Shown here in pieces: positions 52,413-61,599 of a stretch of DNA of 64,000 nt. The stretch's first letter is position 1. Every line of letters begins with the position of its first letter. Both the position numbers and the translations under genes were made by a program. The stretch comes from Polaromonas sp. JS666 (GTDB lineage Bacteria > Pseudomonadota > Gammaproteobacteria > Burkholderiales > Burkholderiaceae_C). The DNA is taken from NCBI RefSeq assembly GCF_900103405.1, contig NZ_FNHX01000009.1:92059-156058 (forward strand), in the 5' to 3' direction. The notes beneath the pieces are model-generated. The model made no database searches and was not told the DNA's origin. It saw nothing but the letters and a program-made list of their open reading frames with translations.

Positions 52413-52439
52413 GGCGGCCTGTCCCGCCGCTTTCCTCAG
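52409..52439. terminator. Candidate bidirectional hairpin between the hydrolase and gor genes
   Basis: CTGAGG (52409-52414) pairs with CCTCAG (52434-52439), with an inner CGGC/GCCG stem. It overlaps the stop codons of the convergent genes. No T-run follows, so efficiency is uncertain. Confidence 0.35.
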
Positions 52440-53806
52440 CCCTTGACCGGTTCGCGCATCGTCACGAATTCTTCCGCCACCGTCGGATGTATGCCGATGG
52501 TGCTGTCAAAAACCGCCTTGGTCGCGCCGGCCTTCATGGCCACGGCAAAACCCTGGACGATCTCCCCTGCGTCCGGGCCCACCATGTGCAGGCCCACCAC
52601 GCGGTCGGTGGCATCTTCGACCAGCAGCTTCATCAGCGTGCGTTCGGTGCTGCCGCTCAGCGTGTGCTTGAGCGCCTTGAAATCGGCGCGGAACACCGTG
52701 ACCTTGCCGAATTTCGCGCGCGCATCGGCTTCTGAATAACCGACGGTGCCTATGTTGGGGTGGGTGAAGACGGCGGTCGGCACAAACTCATAACTCATGT
52801 TGCGCGGCTTCTTGCCCGCGGCCGGCCCGAAAAGCTGGTCCACCACCACCATGGCCTCGCCCAGCGCCACCGGCGTCAGCTGCATGCGCGCCGTCACATC
52901 GCCCAGCGCGTAGATCGAGGGCACGGAGGTCTGGTAATGCTCGTTGACCTGTATCGCGCCGGCGGCATTGACCGCCACGCCCACGGTTTCCAGGCCTATG
53001 CCGTTCGCATTCGGCACGCGGCCCGTGGCGTAAAGCACTGCGTCCACTTCCAGGCCGGCGGCCCCGCCCTTGAACTCGACCTGCAGGCCGGTGTCGGTCT
53101 TGCTGATGGCGTTTACTTCGGTGCCCAGCCGCAGCGTGATGCCGGTCTTGCCCATCTCGGCCGCGATAAAACGGCGCACGTCCTCGTCAAAACCCGTGAG
53201 CAGCATGTCGCGGCGGTGCACCTGCGTGACTTCCGAGCCCAGGCCGTTGAAGATGGAGGCAAACTCGCAGGCGATGTAGCCGCCGCCCACCACCATCAGT
53301 CGCTTGGGGAAGGGGCTGAGGTCGAACATATGGTCCGAAGTCAGCACATGCTCGCGGCCCGGCAGCGCGGGCACGGTAGCGGTGCCGCCGGTGGAGACCA
53401 GGATGTGTTTGGCGGTGAACTTCTGCTCGTCGACTTCGATGGTGTGTTCGTCAAGCAGGCGTGCCCAGCCCTTGATGATTTTCACGCCCGCGCTTTCGAG
53501 CAGTTGCACATACACGCCGTTGAGCCGCGAAATTTCGCGCGCGCGGTTGGCTTTCAGGATGTCCCAGTCAAACACGGGCTTCTCGCCGACCCAGCCGAAG
53601 CCGTGCGACTCCTCAAAGCTGTCGCCGTAGTGGGCGGCGTAGCTGTAGAGCTTTTTCGGGATGCAGCCCACGTTCACGCAGGTGCCGCCCATGGCCGCGA
53701 CCTCGGCCAGGCCCACGCGCGCGCCGCGCTGGGCCGACATGCGCGCGGCGCGCACGCCGCCGCTGCCGCCGCCGATCACAAAGAGGTCAAAGTCAAATGT
53801 CTGCAT
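52436..53806 (-). CDS. gor: Glutathione-disulfide reductase
   Basis: A 456-residue FAD-dependent oxidoreductase that regenerates GSH from GSSG using NADPH. The FAD site is LFVIGGGSGGVRAARMSAQR, the redox-active dithiol GGTCVNVGCIPKKLY, and the NADPH site VVGGGYIACEFASIFNGLGS; the C-terminus carries the interface histidine-glutamate pair (GIHPTVAEEFVTM). All are intact. It is convergent with the secreted hydrolase and co-oriented with the LysR gene at 53855, 48 bases away. Confidence 0.95.
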   Translation of the reverse strand: MQTFDFDLFVIGGGSGGVRAARMSAQRGARVGLAEVAAMGGTCVNVGCIPKKLYSYAAHYGDSFEESHGFGWVGEKPVFDWDILKANRAREISRLNGVYVQLLESAGVKIIKGWARLLDEHTIEVDEQKFTAKHILVSTGGTATVPALPGREHVLTSDHMFDLSPFPKRLMVVGGGYIACEFASIFNGLGSEVTQVHRRDMLLTGFDEDVRRFIAAEMGKTGITLRLGTEVNAISKTDTGLQVEFKGGAAGLEVDAVLYATGRVPNANGIGLETVGVAVNAAGAIQVNEHYQTSVPSIYALGDVTARMQLTPVALGEAMVVVDQLFGPAAGKKPRNMSYEFVPTAVFTHPNIGTVGYSEADARAKFGKVTVFRADFKALKHTLSGSTERTLMKLLVEDATDRVVGLHMVGPDAGEIVQGFAVAMKAGATKAVFDSTIGIHPTVAEEFVTMREPVKG

Positions 53807-53854
53807 GCGCTGTGTTCCTTCGTCTTCTCTTACCTGGTGCCTGAATGCCGGCCC

Positions 53855-54745
53855 TCAAGGCTGGAACTCCTTGAGTTCCTGTTTCATCCACTCAATAAAC
53901 ACCCGGGTGCGCATGGGCAGCAGCCGGGCGTGCGGGTAAACAATGTTGATGGGCCGGGGCGGCGGCTCGAACTCCTCCAGCACGGTGCGCAGCTGTTTGG
54001 TCTGCAAATACGGCGCCACCTGGTAAGAGAGGAACGAGCCAAAACCCGCACCCGCCGCACAAGCCGCCACGGCCGGCGCGATCTGGTTGAACTCCAGATT
54101 ACCACTGACCGCCAGGCGCAGCGGCCGGCCCTGGTCTATGAACGGGCCCCATGTGGGGGAATGGTCGGTCACGCGCACGCAGTTGGCTTTGAGCAGGTCT
54201 TTCGGGTGTTGGGGCACGCCGTGGCGGCGCAGCCAGGTGGGGCTGGCCACCACCAGCCGACGTATCTGGCCCACCTGCTGCGCCACCAGGCTGGAGTCCT
54301 CGGGCTCGCCTATGCGTATGCCCACGTCTATGCCTTCCTCCAACAGGTTGACCACGCGGTCCAGCAGCACCATGGAGCAGCGCATCTTCTCGTGCTGCTG
54401 CACAAAACGCGTGACGGCCGGCGCCACGTGCATTTGCCCGAACAGCATGGGCGCGGTGATGGTCAGCTGGCCCGCGGGTTCGGCCGCGTCGGCCGAAAGC
54501 GCCGACTCGGCATCGGCCAGCGCGGCCAGCAGCTGGCGGCAGCTTTCCAGGTGGCGCCGGCCTTCCTCGGTCAGCGAGATGCGTCGCGTCGTGCGGTTGA
54601 AAAGCCGCACGCCCAGCTGCGCCTCAAAACCCGCCAGCGTTCGCACCATGGCCGGCAGGGATGACTCCATGACCTGGGCCGCGGCCGTGAGGCTGCCTTG
54701 CTCGGCAATGTGGATAAAGGCCTGCATGGCTTTGAGTTTGTCCAT
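53855..54745 (-). CDS. LysR family transcriptional regulator, divergent from GST
   Basis: A 296-residue LysR protein. The wHTH is LKAMQAFIHIAEQGSLTAAA with VRLFNRTTRRISLTEEGRRH, and the effector domain begins near 90. It starts 138 bases from the GST gene across a spacer holding two overlapping dyads (54771-54793), a typical LysR autoregulatory arrangement. It probably controls the GST-FMN-barrel operon. Confidence 0.9.
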   Translation of the reverse strand: MDKLKAMQAFIHIAEQGSLTAAAQVMESSLPAMVRTLAGFEAQLGVRLFNRTTRRISLTEEGRRHLESCRQLLAALADAESALSADAAEPAGQLTITAPMLFGQMHVAPAVTRFVQQHEKMRCSMVLLDRVVNLLEEGIDVGIRIGEPEDSSLVAQQVGQIRRLVVASPTWLRRHGVPQHPKDLLKANCVRVTDHSPTWGPFIDQGRPLRLAVSGNLEFNQIAPAVAACAAGAGFGSFLSYQVAPYLQTKQLRTVLEEFEPPPRPINIVYPHARLLPMRTRVFIEWMKQELKEFQP

Positions 54746-54770
54746 GGGCGGGATGCTACGCCTGTGGCGG

Positions 54771-54793
54771 CCATTAATCCAGTTAATGGATTA
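54771..54793. promoter_or_regulatory. Overlapping dyads, candidate LysR operator
   Basis: CCATTAA-TCCAG-TTAATGG (54771-54789) and TAATCCA-GTTAA-TGGATTA (54775-54793) are two perfect, overlapping dyads in the LysR-GST spacer. They lie 26 bases before the LysR start. The overlap of two dyads is compatible with two LysR positions or a bistable site. Confidence 0.6.
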
Positions 54794-54882
54794 GTTAAAT
54801 GCAAACAAGGCCATTTATTCAGGATATCGGTTCAAACAGAATCCATTCCAGAGATTCTTTTGCAACCCACCGAAAGCCCGAC

Positions 54883-55536
54883 ATGAGCACACCTTCCGTC
54901 AAAGCCCCGCCCGCCCAGCCCATACGCTTTTACCGCTTTGCCATTTCCGGCCATTCACACCGCGTGGAGCTCTTCCTCTCGCTGCTGGGCCTGCCTTTTG
55001 AGCGCATCGAAATCGACCTGGCGGCCAGGGCGCACAAGACGCCGGCCTTCCTGGCCATGAATGCCTTCGGCCAGGTGCCGGTGATCCAGGACGGCGATGT
55101 CACGCTGGCCGATTCCAACGCCATCCTGGTCTACCTCAATGCGCGCTACGCGCCGGATGCCGAGCAGTGGCTGCCGCGCGACCCGCTGGCCGCCGCGGCG
55201 GTGCAGCGCTGGTTCTCCGTCGCGGCCGGCCAGCTGGCTTTCGGCCCGGCGGCCGCGCGCGTCGTGCAGCTGTTCAAGCGCCCGGAAAACCCCGAAGCCA
55301 TTGAGCGCGCGCACGCGCTGTTCGCGGTGATGGAGCAGCAACTGGGCCAGTCGGCCTTCCTCGCGGGCAGCACGCCCACACTGGCCGACATCGCCAATTA
55401 CAGCTACGCGGCCCATGCGCCCGAGGGCAATGTCTCGCTGGAAGCCTATCCGCGCCTGCGCGCCTGGCTGGCCCGCATAGAAGCCTTGCCGCGTTTTGTG
55501 CCCATGGTCAGAACACCTATTGGGTTGGCCGCATGA
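54883..55536 (+). CDS. Glutathione S-transferase family protein
   Basis: A 217-residue cytoplasmic protein. The thioredoxin-like N-domain is RFYRFAISGHSHRVELFLSL then NAFGQVPVIQDGDVTLADSN (GQVPV and E/DSN glutathione-binding pair), and the C-domain has FLAGSTPTLADIANYSYA. It could conjugate or detoxify electrophiles, fitting the neighbouring glutathione reductase. Its stop overlaps the start of the FMN-barrel gene (ATGA), so they are translationally coupled. Confidence 0.92.
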   Translation: MSTPSVKAPPAQPIRFYRFAISGHSHRVELFLSLLGLPFERIEIDLAARAHKTPAFLAMNAFGQVPVIQDGDVTLADSNAILVYLNARYAPDAEQWLPRDPLAAAAVQRWFSVAAGQLAFGPAAARVVQLFKRPENPEAIERAHALFAVMEQQLGQSAFLAGSTPTLADIANYSYAAHAPEGNVSLEAYPRLRAWLARIEALPRFVPMVRTPIGLAA

Positions 55537-56501
55537 ACGCCCCGGCTTTTCATGAAGGCGAGCGCGCGGCGCAGGCGCGCGTGGGCGCGGCCGTGCGCGA
55601 GCGCATGGAAGAAATCGGCCCACGCGTGATACGCGACTTCATGCCCGAGCAGCACCGCGAGTTTTTCGAGCAGTTGCCCTTTGTCATTGCCGGCACGGTG
55701 GATTCTGCCGGCCAGCCCTGGGCCTCGGTGCTGGCCCAGCCGCCGGGTTTTATCCACTCGCCCGATGCACGCCACCTGACCTTGCGTGCACGGCCGCTGG
55801 CAGGCGACCCTTTGCAGCAAACCCTGGTTGAGGGCGCGGCAATAGGCCTGCTGGGTATAGAGCCGCACACACGCAGGCGCAACCGCATGAACGGCATAGT
55901 CCGCGGGGTCCATGCCGAGGGCTTCGCGGTGGAGCTGAGCCAGAGTTTCGGCAATTGCCCCAAATACATCCAGGCGCGCGAGCCGGTCTATGTGGAACGT
56001 CCCACTTCAACGGCCGGGCCGGTGGTGCACGAATCGGCGCAACTGAGTGACGCGGCGCGCCGCATGATGGAGCAGGCCGACACCCTGTTTATCGCCACCG
56101 CTTACGCGGGCGACGAAACGCGCGCCGGCCGCGCCGGCGGCGTGGACGTGTCGCACCGCGGCGGCAAGCCCGGTTTTGTGCGCGTGGACGCCGACGGCAC
56201 GCTGACCGTGCCGGATTTTGTCGGCAACTACTTCTTCAACACCCTGGGAAACCTGGTGGTGAACCCGCGCGCCGGCCTGCTGTTCATCGACTTTGACACC
56301 GGCGATTTGCTGTACCTGGCCGTCACGGCCGACATCATCTGGGACGGCCCCGAGGTGCATGCTTTTGCCGGCGCGCAGCGCCTGATGCGTTTCAAGGTGC
56401 AGTCCATGCGCCTGGTGGAGTCTTCCTTGCCGCTGCGCTGGGGTGAGGCCGAACTGTCGCCGGTGCTGGAAGCCACGGGCGCCTGGGCCAAGCAGCCCTA
56501 G
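55533..56501 (+). CDS. Pyridoxamine 5'-phosphate oxidase-family protein
   Basis: A 322-residue predicted flavin-binding protein with a duplicated split barrel: FVIAGTVDSAGQPWASVLAQ near 50-69 and FIATAYAGDETRAGRAGGVD then VSHRGGKPGFVRVDADGTLT near 190-225. Family members with this layout (often annotated as pyridoxamine 5'-phosphate oxidase family protein or flavodoxin-linked) are frequently encoded beside GST genes. The four-base overlap with the GST gene suggests a joint detoxification task. The reaction is unknown. Confidence 0.82.
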   Translation: MNAPAFHEGERAAQARVGAAVRERMEEIGPRVIRDFMPEQHREFFEQLPFVIAGTVDSAGQPWASVLAQPPGFIHSPDARHLTLRARPLAGDPLQQTLVEGAAIGLLGIEPHTRRRNRMNGIVRGVHAEGFAVELSQSFGNCPKYIQAREPVYVERPTSTAGPVVHESAQLSDAARRMMEQADTLFIATAYAGDETRAGRAGGVDVSHRGGKPGFVRVDADGTLTVPDFVGNYFFNTLGNLVVNPRAGLLFIDFDTGDLLYLAVTADIIWDGPEVHAFAGAQRLMRFKVQSMRLVESSLPLRWGEAELSPVLEATGAWAKQP

Positions 56502-56507
56502 CTGGCC

Positions 56508-57428
56508 TTAGCCTATGGCCTCGAGCGCAAGCTCGCGCTCCAGCCAGGCGCGGAATTTCTGCACCGCCGGCCTGTCGGCGCTGTGGGCCGAGGTGATGAT
56601 GCGGTAGCCCAGGCCGTCCACCGTCTGGCCCGGCAACACCACCGTGAGCTGGCCGCCGCGCAGCAGCGGCAGCACCAGCGGCGTGCGGCCTATGGCAATG
56701 CCGCCGCCCTGCACGGCCGCATTCACCACATGCTCGTACTGCGAAAAATACAGGCAGGGCTGCTGCGCCGATTGTTTTAAACCCAGGCGCTCATACCAGT
56801 CCGGCCATGACATCCAGGGGAAACGTGTGGCCGGGTCGTAATACACCAGCAGCGGTATGTGCGCGATGTCGGCCGGCGAGTGGATGCGCGCCGCGACGGC
56901 CGGCGCCGCTACCAGCAGGGCCTGCTCCTGTAAAAGCGGCAGGCTTTCGTCGCCCGGCTGCACCGGATAGAGCCGCACGGCCAGGTCCAGGCCTTCACGT
57001 TCGAGGTTGACGCGCGCTTCCGAAGCGTCGACCCGCACGTCGATGGCCGGCTCCAGCTGCTGGAATTTCGCGAGTTTGGGCGCCAGCCACAGCGCGGCGA
57101 AAGAGGGCGTGGTGGTGACCGCCACCGAGGCCCTGTCCACCGCCAGCAGGCGGTCCACGGCCGAGGCCAGTTGCGACAGCGAGGCGCGCGCTGCCTCATA
57201 GAGTTCGCGGCCCTGGGGCGTGAGGCTCAGCCCCTTGCCGCCGCGCAGGAACAGCGGCGCGCCCAGCGCGTCCTCCAGGCTTTTGACCTGCTTGCTGACC
57301 GCCGACTGCGTGATGCACAGCTCCTCGGCCGCGGCGGTGAAGCTCAGGTGGCGCGCCGCCGATTCAAAACCGCGTATCGCATCCAGCGACATGGCGCGCA
57401 GCGCGTGGGAGGAAGAAGGGTTCAGCAT
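56508..57428 (-). CDS. LysR family transcriptional regulator (GcvA-like)
   Basis: A 306-residue regulator. The wHTH is LDAIRGFESAARHLSFTAAA with ITQSAVSKQVKSLEDALGAP and PLFLRGGKGLSLTPQGRELY, the arrangement of GcvA-type regulators. ATG 57428 is used; ATG 57392 (MSLDAIRG) is an alternative. It is divergent from the DUF2917 gene over a 104-base spacer and convergent with the FMN-barrel gene with a six-base gap. Confidence 0.88.
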   Translation of the reverse strand: MLNPSSSHALRAMSLDAIRGFESAARHLSFTAAAEELCITQSAVSKQVKSLEDALGAPLFLRGGKGLSLTPQGRELYEAARASLSQLASAVDRLLAVDRASVAVTTTPSFAALWLAPKLAKFQQLEPAIDVRVDASEARVNLEREGLDLAVRLYPVQPGDESLPLLQEQALLVAAPAVAARIHSPADIAHIPLLVYYDPATRFPWMSWPDWYERLGLKQSAQQPCLYFSQYEHVVNAAVQGGGIAIGRTPLVLPLLRGGQLTVVLPGQTVDGLGYRIITSAHSADRPAVQKFRAWLERELALEAIG

Positions 57429-57532
57429 GGCATGAGCGGTATGAGCGGGAGGAATACCCCGGATGACAAACCATCCGGCCGCTGGGGCCGGTTCCAAAGA
57501 AGAATCAAACCACACTTTCCAAGGAGTCCGCC

Positions 57533-57805
57533 ATGCATGCCCCCCAAATCCCGCAAACTCCGCTCAAGCTCGGGCCCGTCCCGGAACGCTTTCGCCTGCC
57601 GCGCGGCGAAATCCTGACCTGCACCGCCGGCTGCCTCTGGATCACCAGCGATGCACTGGCTAACCGCCGCGACAGCGACATCGTGCTCGAAAGCGGCCAG
57701 TCCTTTGTCACGCCGCATGCCGCGACCTATTTTGTGGGCGCGCCGCGCGGCTGCGGTGTGCTGGATTTTTCACCCGCTTCCCAAGGCACGGAGACCGCAT
57801 GCTGA
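57533..57805 (+). CDS. DUF2917 domain protein
   Basis: A 90-residue protein I recognise as DUF2917, a small cupin-like domain: ERFRLPRGEILTCTAGCLWI then TSDALANRRDSDIVLESGQS. A short GC stretch AAGGAG precedes the ATG. Its last codons overlap the start of the enoyl-CoA hydratase gene by seven bases, so they are probably coupled. No function is assigned to the domain. Confidence 0.78.
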   Translation: MHAPQIPQTPLKLGPVPERFRLPRGEILTCTAGCLWITSDALANRRDSDIVLESGQSFVTPHAATYFVGAPRGCGVLDFSPASQGTETAC

Positions 57806-58584
57806 TAGAAACCGACCGCCGCGGCCAGCATGTGGTGCTCACCTTGAACCGGCCCGAAAAACTCAACGCATTGAGTTACGAACTAATAGATGAATTGATG
57901 GACAGGCTGGGCGCCCTGGAGCGCGACGACAGCGTGCGCTGCCTGGTGCTGACGGGCCAGGGCGACAAGGCTTTTAGTGCCGGTGCCGATATCGCAGGAT
58001 TTGCACCTGATATTGCTGCGTCACCCGAAACCGCGTACCGTAATTTCGTAATGCGCGGCCAGGCCATGACACGCCGCATAGAAAACTATCCCAAGCCCAT
58101 CATCGCGGCCGTCAACGGCATCGCCTTCGGCGGCGGCTGCGAAACCATGGAGGCCTGCAGCATCGCCATCGCCGCCGAGCATGCCAGCTTTGCCAAGCCC
58201 GAGATCCGCCTCGGCTTTCCGCCGCCCTTTGGCGGCACACAGCGCCTGCCGCGCCACATAGGCCGCAAGCGCGCCAATGAAATGATCCTGACCGGCGACA
58301 CCATCAGCGCCGAAGAGGCGCTGCTCATAGGCCTGGTCAACCATGTGGTGCCGGCCCACGAGCTGCTGCCGGCCTGCCTGCGCATGGCCGACCGCATCGC
58401 CGAGAACTCCGCCGTCGCCGTCGCGGCCTCGCTGCGCGCCGTGACGCGCGGGCTTAATGTCTCCATCGACGAAGGCCTGGCGATTGAGGCCGCGCAGTTC
58501 ATGGTCGCCGCAGCCTCGCGGGATGCGCGCGAGGGAACGGCCGCGTTTGTGGAGAAGCGGCCGGCGGTGTTTTGCCACCGCTGA
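57799..58584 (+). CDS. Enoyl-CoA hydratase/isomerase family protein
   Basis: A 261-residue crotonase-fold enzyme. The N-terminus LTLNRPEKLNALSYELIDEL, the oxyanion loop SAGADIAGF and AAVNGIAFGGGCETMEACSI (with the catalytic-glutamate region) are all present, followed by KPEIRLGFPPPFGGTQRLPR. Such proteins hydrate enoyl-CoA or isomerise CoA esters in fatty acid or aromatic degradation. ATG 57799 overlaps the DUF2917 stop. The specific substrate cannot be inferred. Confidence 0.93.
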   Translation: MLIETDRRGQHVVLTLNRPEKLNALSYELIDELMDRLGALERDDSVRCLVLTGQGDKAFSAGADIAGFAPDIAASPETAYRNFVMRGQAMTRRIENYPKPIIAAVNGIAFGGGCETMEACSIAIAAEHASFAKPEIRLGFPPPFGGTQRLPRHIGRKRANEMILTGDTISAEEALLIGLVNHVVPAHELLPACLRMADRIAENSAVAVAASLRAVTRGLNVSIDEGLAIEAAQFMVAAASRDAREGTAAFVEKRPAVFCHR

Positions 58585-58646
58585 GGACGCCGGTTGCGGG
58601 CTGGTGGTTACCCCCGTTCCCGAGCAAGCGCCGGGTCCCCAAGCCC

Positions 58647-59654
58647 TCAGCTTGCCTTGGCCATCTTGGGTACGGTGGTATTCAGGTGGCAAGCCGATAC
58701 CTGTGATGCGGCGACCTCGATCAGGGCCGGCCTGACTTCCCGGCAGATGGGCATGACATGCGGACACCGGGGGTGGAAGGCGCATCCGCTGGGAACATTC
58801 AAGGGGCTGGGCATTTCGCCCGCAATGGGCTTGTAGGTCAGCGGCTTGGCATCCATGCGCGGCGCATCGGCAATGAGCGCCCGGGTATAGGGATGGTTAG
58901 GCCGGCTGAAGAGGACTTCCGTCTTGGCCAGTTCCACAATGCGGCCAAGGTACATGATGGCCACACGGTCGGCCAGGTACTCCACCACGGCCAGGTTGTG
59001 GCTGATGAACAGGTAGGCGAGGTTCTGTTCGCGCCTGAGTTTCTGGAAGAGGTTGAGGACCTGCGCCTGGATCGAGACGTCGAGCGCCGAAACCGCCTCG
59101 TCACAGACGACAAGCGACGGCTTCAGGGCCAGCGCTCTCGCGATCGCGATGCGCTGCCGCTGCCCGCCTGAGAACTGGTGGGGATACCGTTCCCCGTAGC
59201 TGGCATCCAGTCCCACCTGCTGCAACAGGCCTTTGACGAACGGGTCTTTGTCTTTCGCGGAAACCAGCCCATGGTAGATGGCGGCTTCGCTCAGGAGTTG
59301 GTCGACGCGCAGCCGGGGATTGAGCGAACCATAGGGGTTCTGGAACACCATCTGGACATTGCGATGGACATCGGAAAAATACGGTTTTCCGGGGACCTGG
59401 TGCACCATCACATTGCCGCCGGAGGGCTCCAGGATTCCCGCCGCGATCCGGCCGAATGTCGACTTGCCGCAGCCGGACTCCCCGACAAGGCCGACCACTT
59501 CCCCCGCGTCAACCTGCAAGCTGATGTCGCTCACGGCGGACACCTGCTTGGGAATCTTGCGGGAAAGTTTCAGCTTGTGGGCCAGCTTCCCGCTCCAGGT
59601 TTGCGCAATGCCAAACCGCTTCGAGACATTGACGGCTTCAAATATTGTGGTCAT
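58647..59654 (-). CDS. Dipeptide/oligopeptide/nickel ABC transporter ATP-binding protein (DppF/OppF-like)
   Basis: A 335-residue ABC ATPase. Walker A is GESGCGKSTFG near 60, the signature FSGGQRQRIAIARALALKP near 161, and Walker B LVVCDEAVSALD. The C-terminal oligo_HPY domain (PSGCAFHPRCPHVMPICREV) binds an Fe-S or structural element typical of Opp/Dpp ATPases. It is the last gene of the leftward dpp-type operon and overlaps the preceding gene by four bases. Confidence 0.93.
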   Translation of the reverse strand: MTTIFEAVNVSKRFGIAQTWSGKLAHKLKLSRKIPKQVSAVSDISLQVDAGEVVGLVGESGCGKSTFGRIAAGILEPSGGNVMVHQVPGKPYFSDVHRNVQMVFQNPYGSLNPRLRVDQLLSEAAIYHGLVSAKDKDPFVKGLLQQVGLDASYGERYPHQFSGGQRQRIAIARALALKPSLVVCDEAVSALDVSIQAQVLNLFQKLRREQNLAYLFISHNLAVVEYLADRVAIMYLGRIVELAKTEVLFSRPNHPYTRALIADAPRMDAKPLTYKPIAGEMPSPLNVPSGCAFHPRCPHVMPICREVRPALIEVAASQVSACHLNTTVPKMAKAS

Positions 59655-60628
59655 GGCTTGTCAGTCGTGAACAGGGGATGAAAGCAGAGGAAGGATCGGT
59701 CATCCGTGCGGATCAGTCCAGGCGTCTTGCCGCAGGCCTCTGTTGCCCGGTTGCACCGTGGTGCAAACGCGCAGCCCGGCGGCAAATCCAGCAATGGCGG
59801 CGTGCTGCCTGGAATGGGTTTGAGCAAGGAGCCCCGGTCCTGGGACTTCGGCAAAGAGTCGATCAGTCCGCGGGTGTAGGGATGCCTTGGCGAGCGAATC
59901 ACGTCGGCGACCGCGCCTTTTTCAACGATGCGGCCCGCATACATCACACATACCTCGTCCGCGAGGTCCTTCACCACGCTCAGGTCGTGGGTGATCCATA
60001 CCAGGCCCGTGCCGCGCTCCTTGGCGAGCTTGCGGATCTGGTAGAGGATTTGCGCCTGGATCGTGACGTCAAGGGCGGTGGTCGGCTCGTCGGCAATGAT
60101 CACGGCCGGCTCGTTGACGATGGCGTTTGCAATGGCGATGCGCTGGCGCATGCCGCCCGACAGTTCATGCGGATAGGCCCGCATCCTCTCCGCCGGCGCG
60201 GGAATCCCGACCGCCGCCAGGGCGGCGCAGGCCCGTTCCCTGGCGGCCGAGGCGGATACCTTGTCGTGGATGCGAATGGTCTCGGTGATTTGGTCGCCCA
60301 CCCGGATGACGGGATTGAGCGACATCATGGGGTCCTGGAAGACCATGGCCATCTCCTTGCCCCGAATCCTGTTCCATTCACCGGCAGAGGCTGCGCGTAT
60401 GTTTTTGCCGCGAAGCAGGATTTCACCGGCGACCACGCGTCCCGGAGGGTCGACCAGGTTCATCAGGGACATCGCCGTGACGGATTTTCCCGATCCCGAC
60501 TCGCCCACCAGCGCCAGTATTTGCCCTTGCTCAACCGAAAAAGAAACATCGTTCACCGCCTTGGCGATGCCGGCCCTGGTCTCGAAATGGGTCGTCAACC
60601 CGCTGACCTTCAGTGCTGTTGTGCTCAT
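59651..60628 (-). CDS. Dipeptide/oligopeptide/nickel ABC transporter ATP-binding protein (DppD/OppD-like)
   Basis: A 325-residue partner ATPase of DppF. Walker A is [12 protein letters not shown] near 43, the signature [19 protein letters not shown] near 154, Walker [13 protein letters not shown], and the C-terminal oligo_HPY cysteine/proline segment ([20 protein letters not shown]). Overlaps of four bases with both neighbours indicate one tightly coupled operon. Confidence 0.93.
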   Translation of the reverse strand: MSTTALKVSGLTTHFETRAGIAKAVNDVSFSVEQGQILALVGESGSGKSVTAMSLMNLVDPPGRVVAGEILLRGKNIRAASAGEWNRIRGKEMAMVFQDPMMSLNPVIRVGDQITETIRIHDKVSASAARERACAALAAVGIPAPAERMRAYPHELSGGMRQRIAIANAIVNEPAVIIADEPTTALDVTIQAQILYQIRKLAKERGTGLVWITHDLSVVKDLADEVCVMYAGRIVEKGAVADVIRSPRHPYTRGLIDSLPKSQDRGSLLKPIPGSTPPLLDLPPGCAFAPRCNRATEACGKTPGLIRTDDRSFLCFHPLFTTDKP

Positions 60629-61563
60629 ACCTGGTCCAGCTTGGGATTAAAAACGACACGCAGGCGATCCCCTATCAAGTTGATCGACCCGACAAGGAGC
60701 ACCAGCGCTATACCTGGGTATACCGATATCCAGTACTTGTTCGTCAGCATGTACTCGAAGCCATTGGCAATCAGCAGGCCCAGGGAGGGCTCCGTCTGCG
60801 GCAGCCCTATTCCCAGGAAACTCATCGTTGCTTCGAGGCTGATCGCATGCGCCGTTTGAAGCGTGCCGGTCACGATCAGTGTTCCCATGCAGTTGGGCAG
60901 CACGTGCCGGAACATGATCCGCCCGGCGGGCAGGCCTTGCCCCATCGCCGCCTCCACATATTCTTTTTGCTGCTCCACCAGTGCGGCCCCGCGCACATTT
61001 CTCGCGTAGTACGCCCATTGAACGATGATCAGCGCGAGCAGGGTTTTGTCCACACCCTGGCCCAGCGAAGCCAGCAGCACCAGCGCGACCAGAATCGCCG
61101 GCAGGCTCAGCTGCAGGTCCACGACGCGCATCAGGAACGCGTCAACACGCCCGCCAAAATACGCGGCCGCCAGGCCCGCGGTGGTTCCGATGCAGAGCGC
61201 GGCCATGGCACTGAGCAGCCCGACGGCCATGCTGATGCGCAGCCCGTAAAAGATCGCGCTCAGCAAGTCTCGCCCGGCACCGTCGGTTCCGAGCACATGC
61301 AACATCCCGCTTGCTTCGCTGCGCGCGCCCGGCGCCAGCTCCGCGTCCACGATCGAGACGGCGGCCAGGTCGTAAGGATTTTGCGGTGAGAAGACGGGCG
61401 CACCCCAGGCCACAACGAACAGCAACGCAAAAACCACAAGCGCAGCCGTCGCCGTTTTGCTGAGCATGAATTGCTTGCGGATGCGGCTCCACGGGGTTTG
61501 TGGCGGCGGTGGCACGGCCTGGCCCACGCCCTCTTCCTTCGGATTCAATGATTCGGTTTTCAT
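60625..61563 (-). CDS. Dipeptide/oligopeptide/nickel ABC transporter permease (DppC/OppC-like)
   Basis: A 312-residue inner-membrane permease. The N-terminal cytoplasmic segment is followed by hydrophobic helices (TAALVVFALLFVVAWGAPVF) and the EAA-loop region (YVEAAMGQGLPAGRIMFRHV). The luminal segment GTDGAGRDLLSAIFYGLRIS is diagnostic of DppC. It forms the channel with DppB, whose gene lies 36 bases upstream. Confidence 0.93.
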   Translation of the reverse strand: MKTESLNPKEEGVGQAVPPPPQTPWSRIRKQFMLSKTATAALVVFALLFVVAWGAPVFSPQNPYDLAAVSIVDAELAPGARSEASGMLHVLGTDGAGRDLLSAIFYGLRISMAVGLLSAMAALCIGTTAGLAAAYFGGRVDAFLMRVVDLQLSLPAILVALVLLASLGQGVDKTLLALIIVQWAYYARNVRGAALVEQQKEYVEAAMGQGLPAGRIMFRHVLPNCMGTLIVTGTLQTAHAISLEATMSFLGIGLPQTEPSLGLLIANGFEYMLTNKYWISVYPGIALVLLVGSINLIGDRLRVVFNPKLDQV

Positions 61564-61599
61564 GGGTGTCTCTGGTTTTTATTTGCTGTATGGCGTTAT

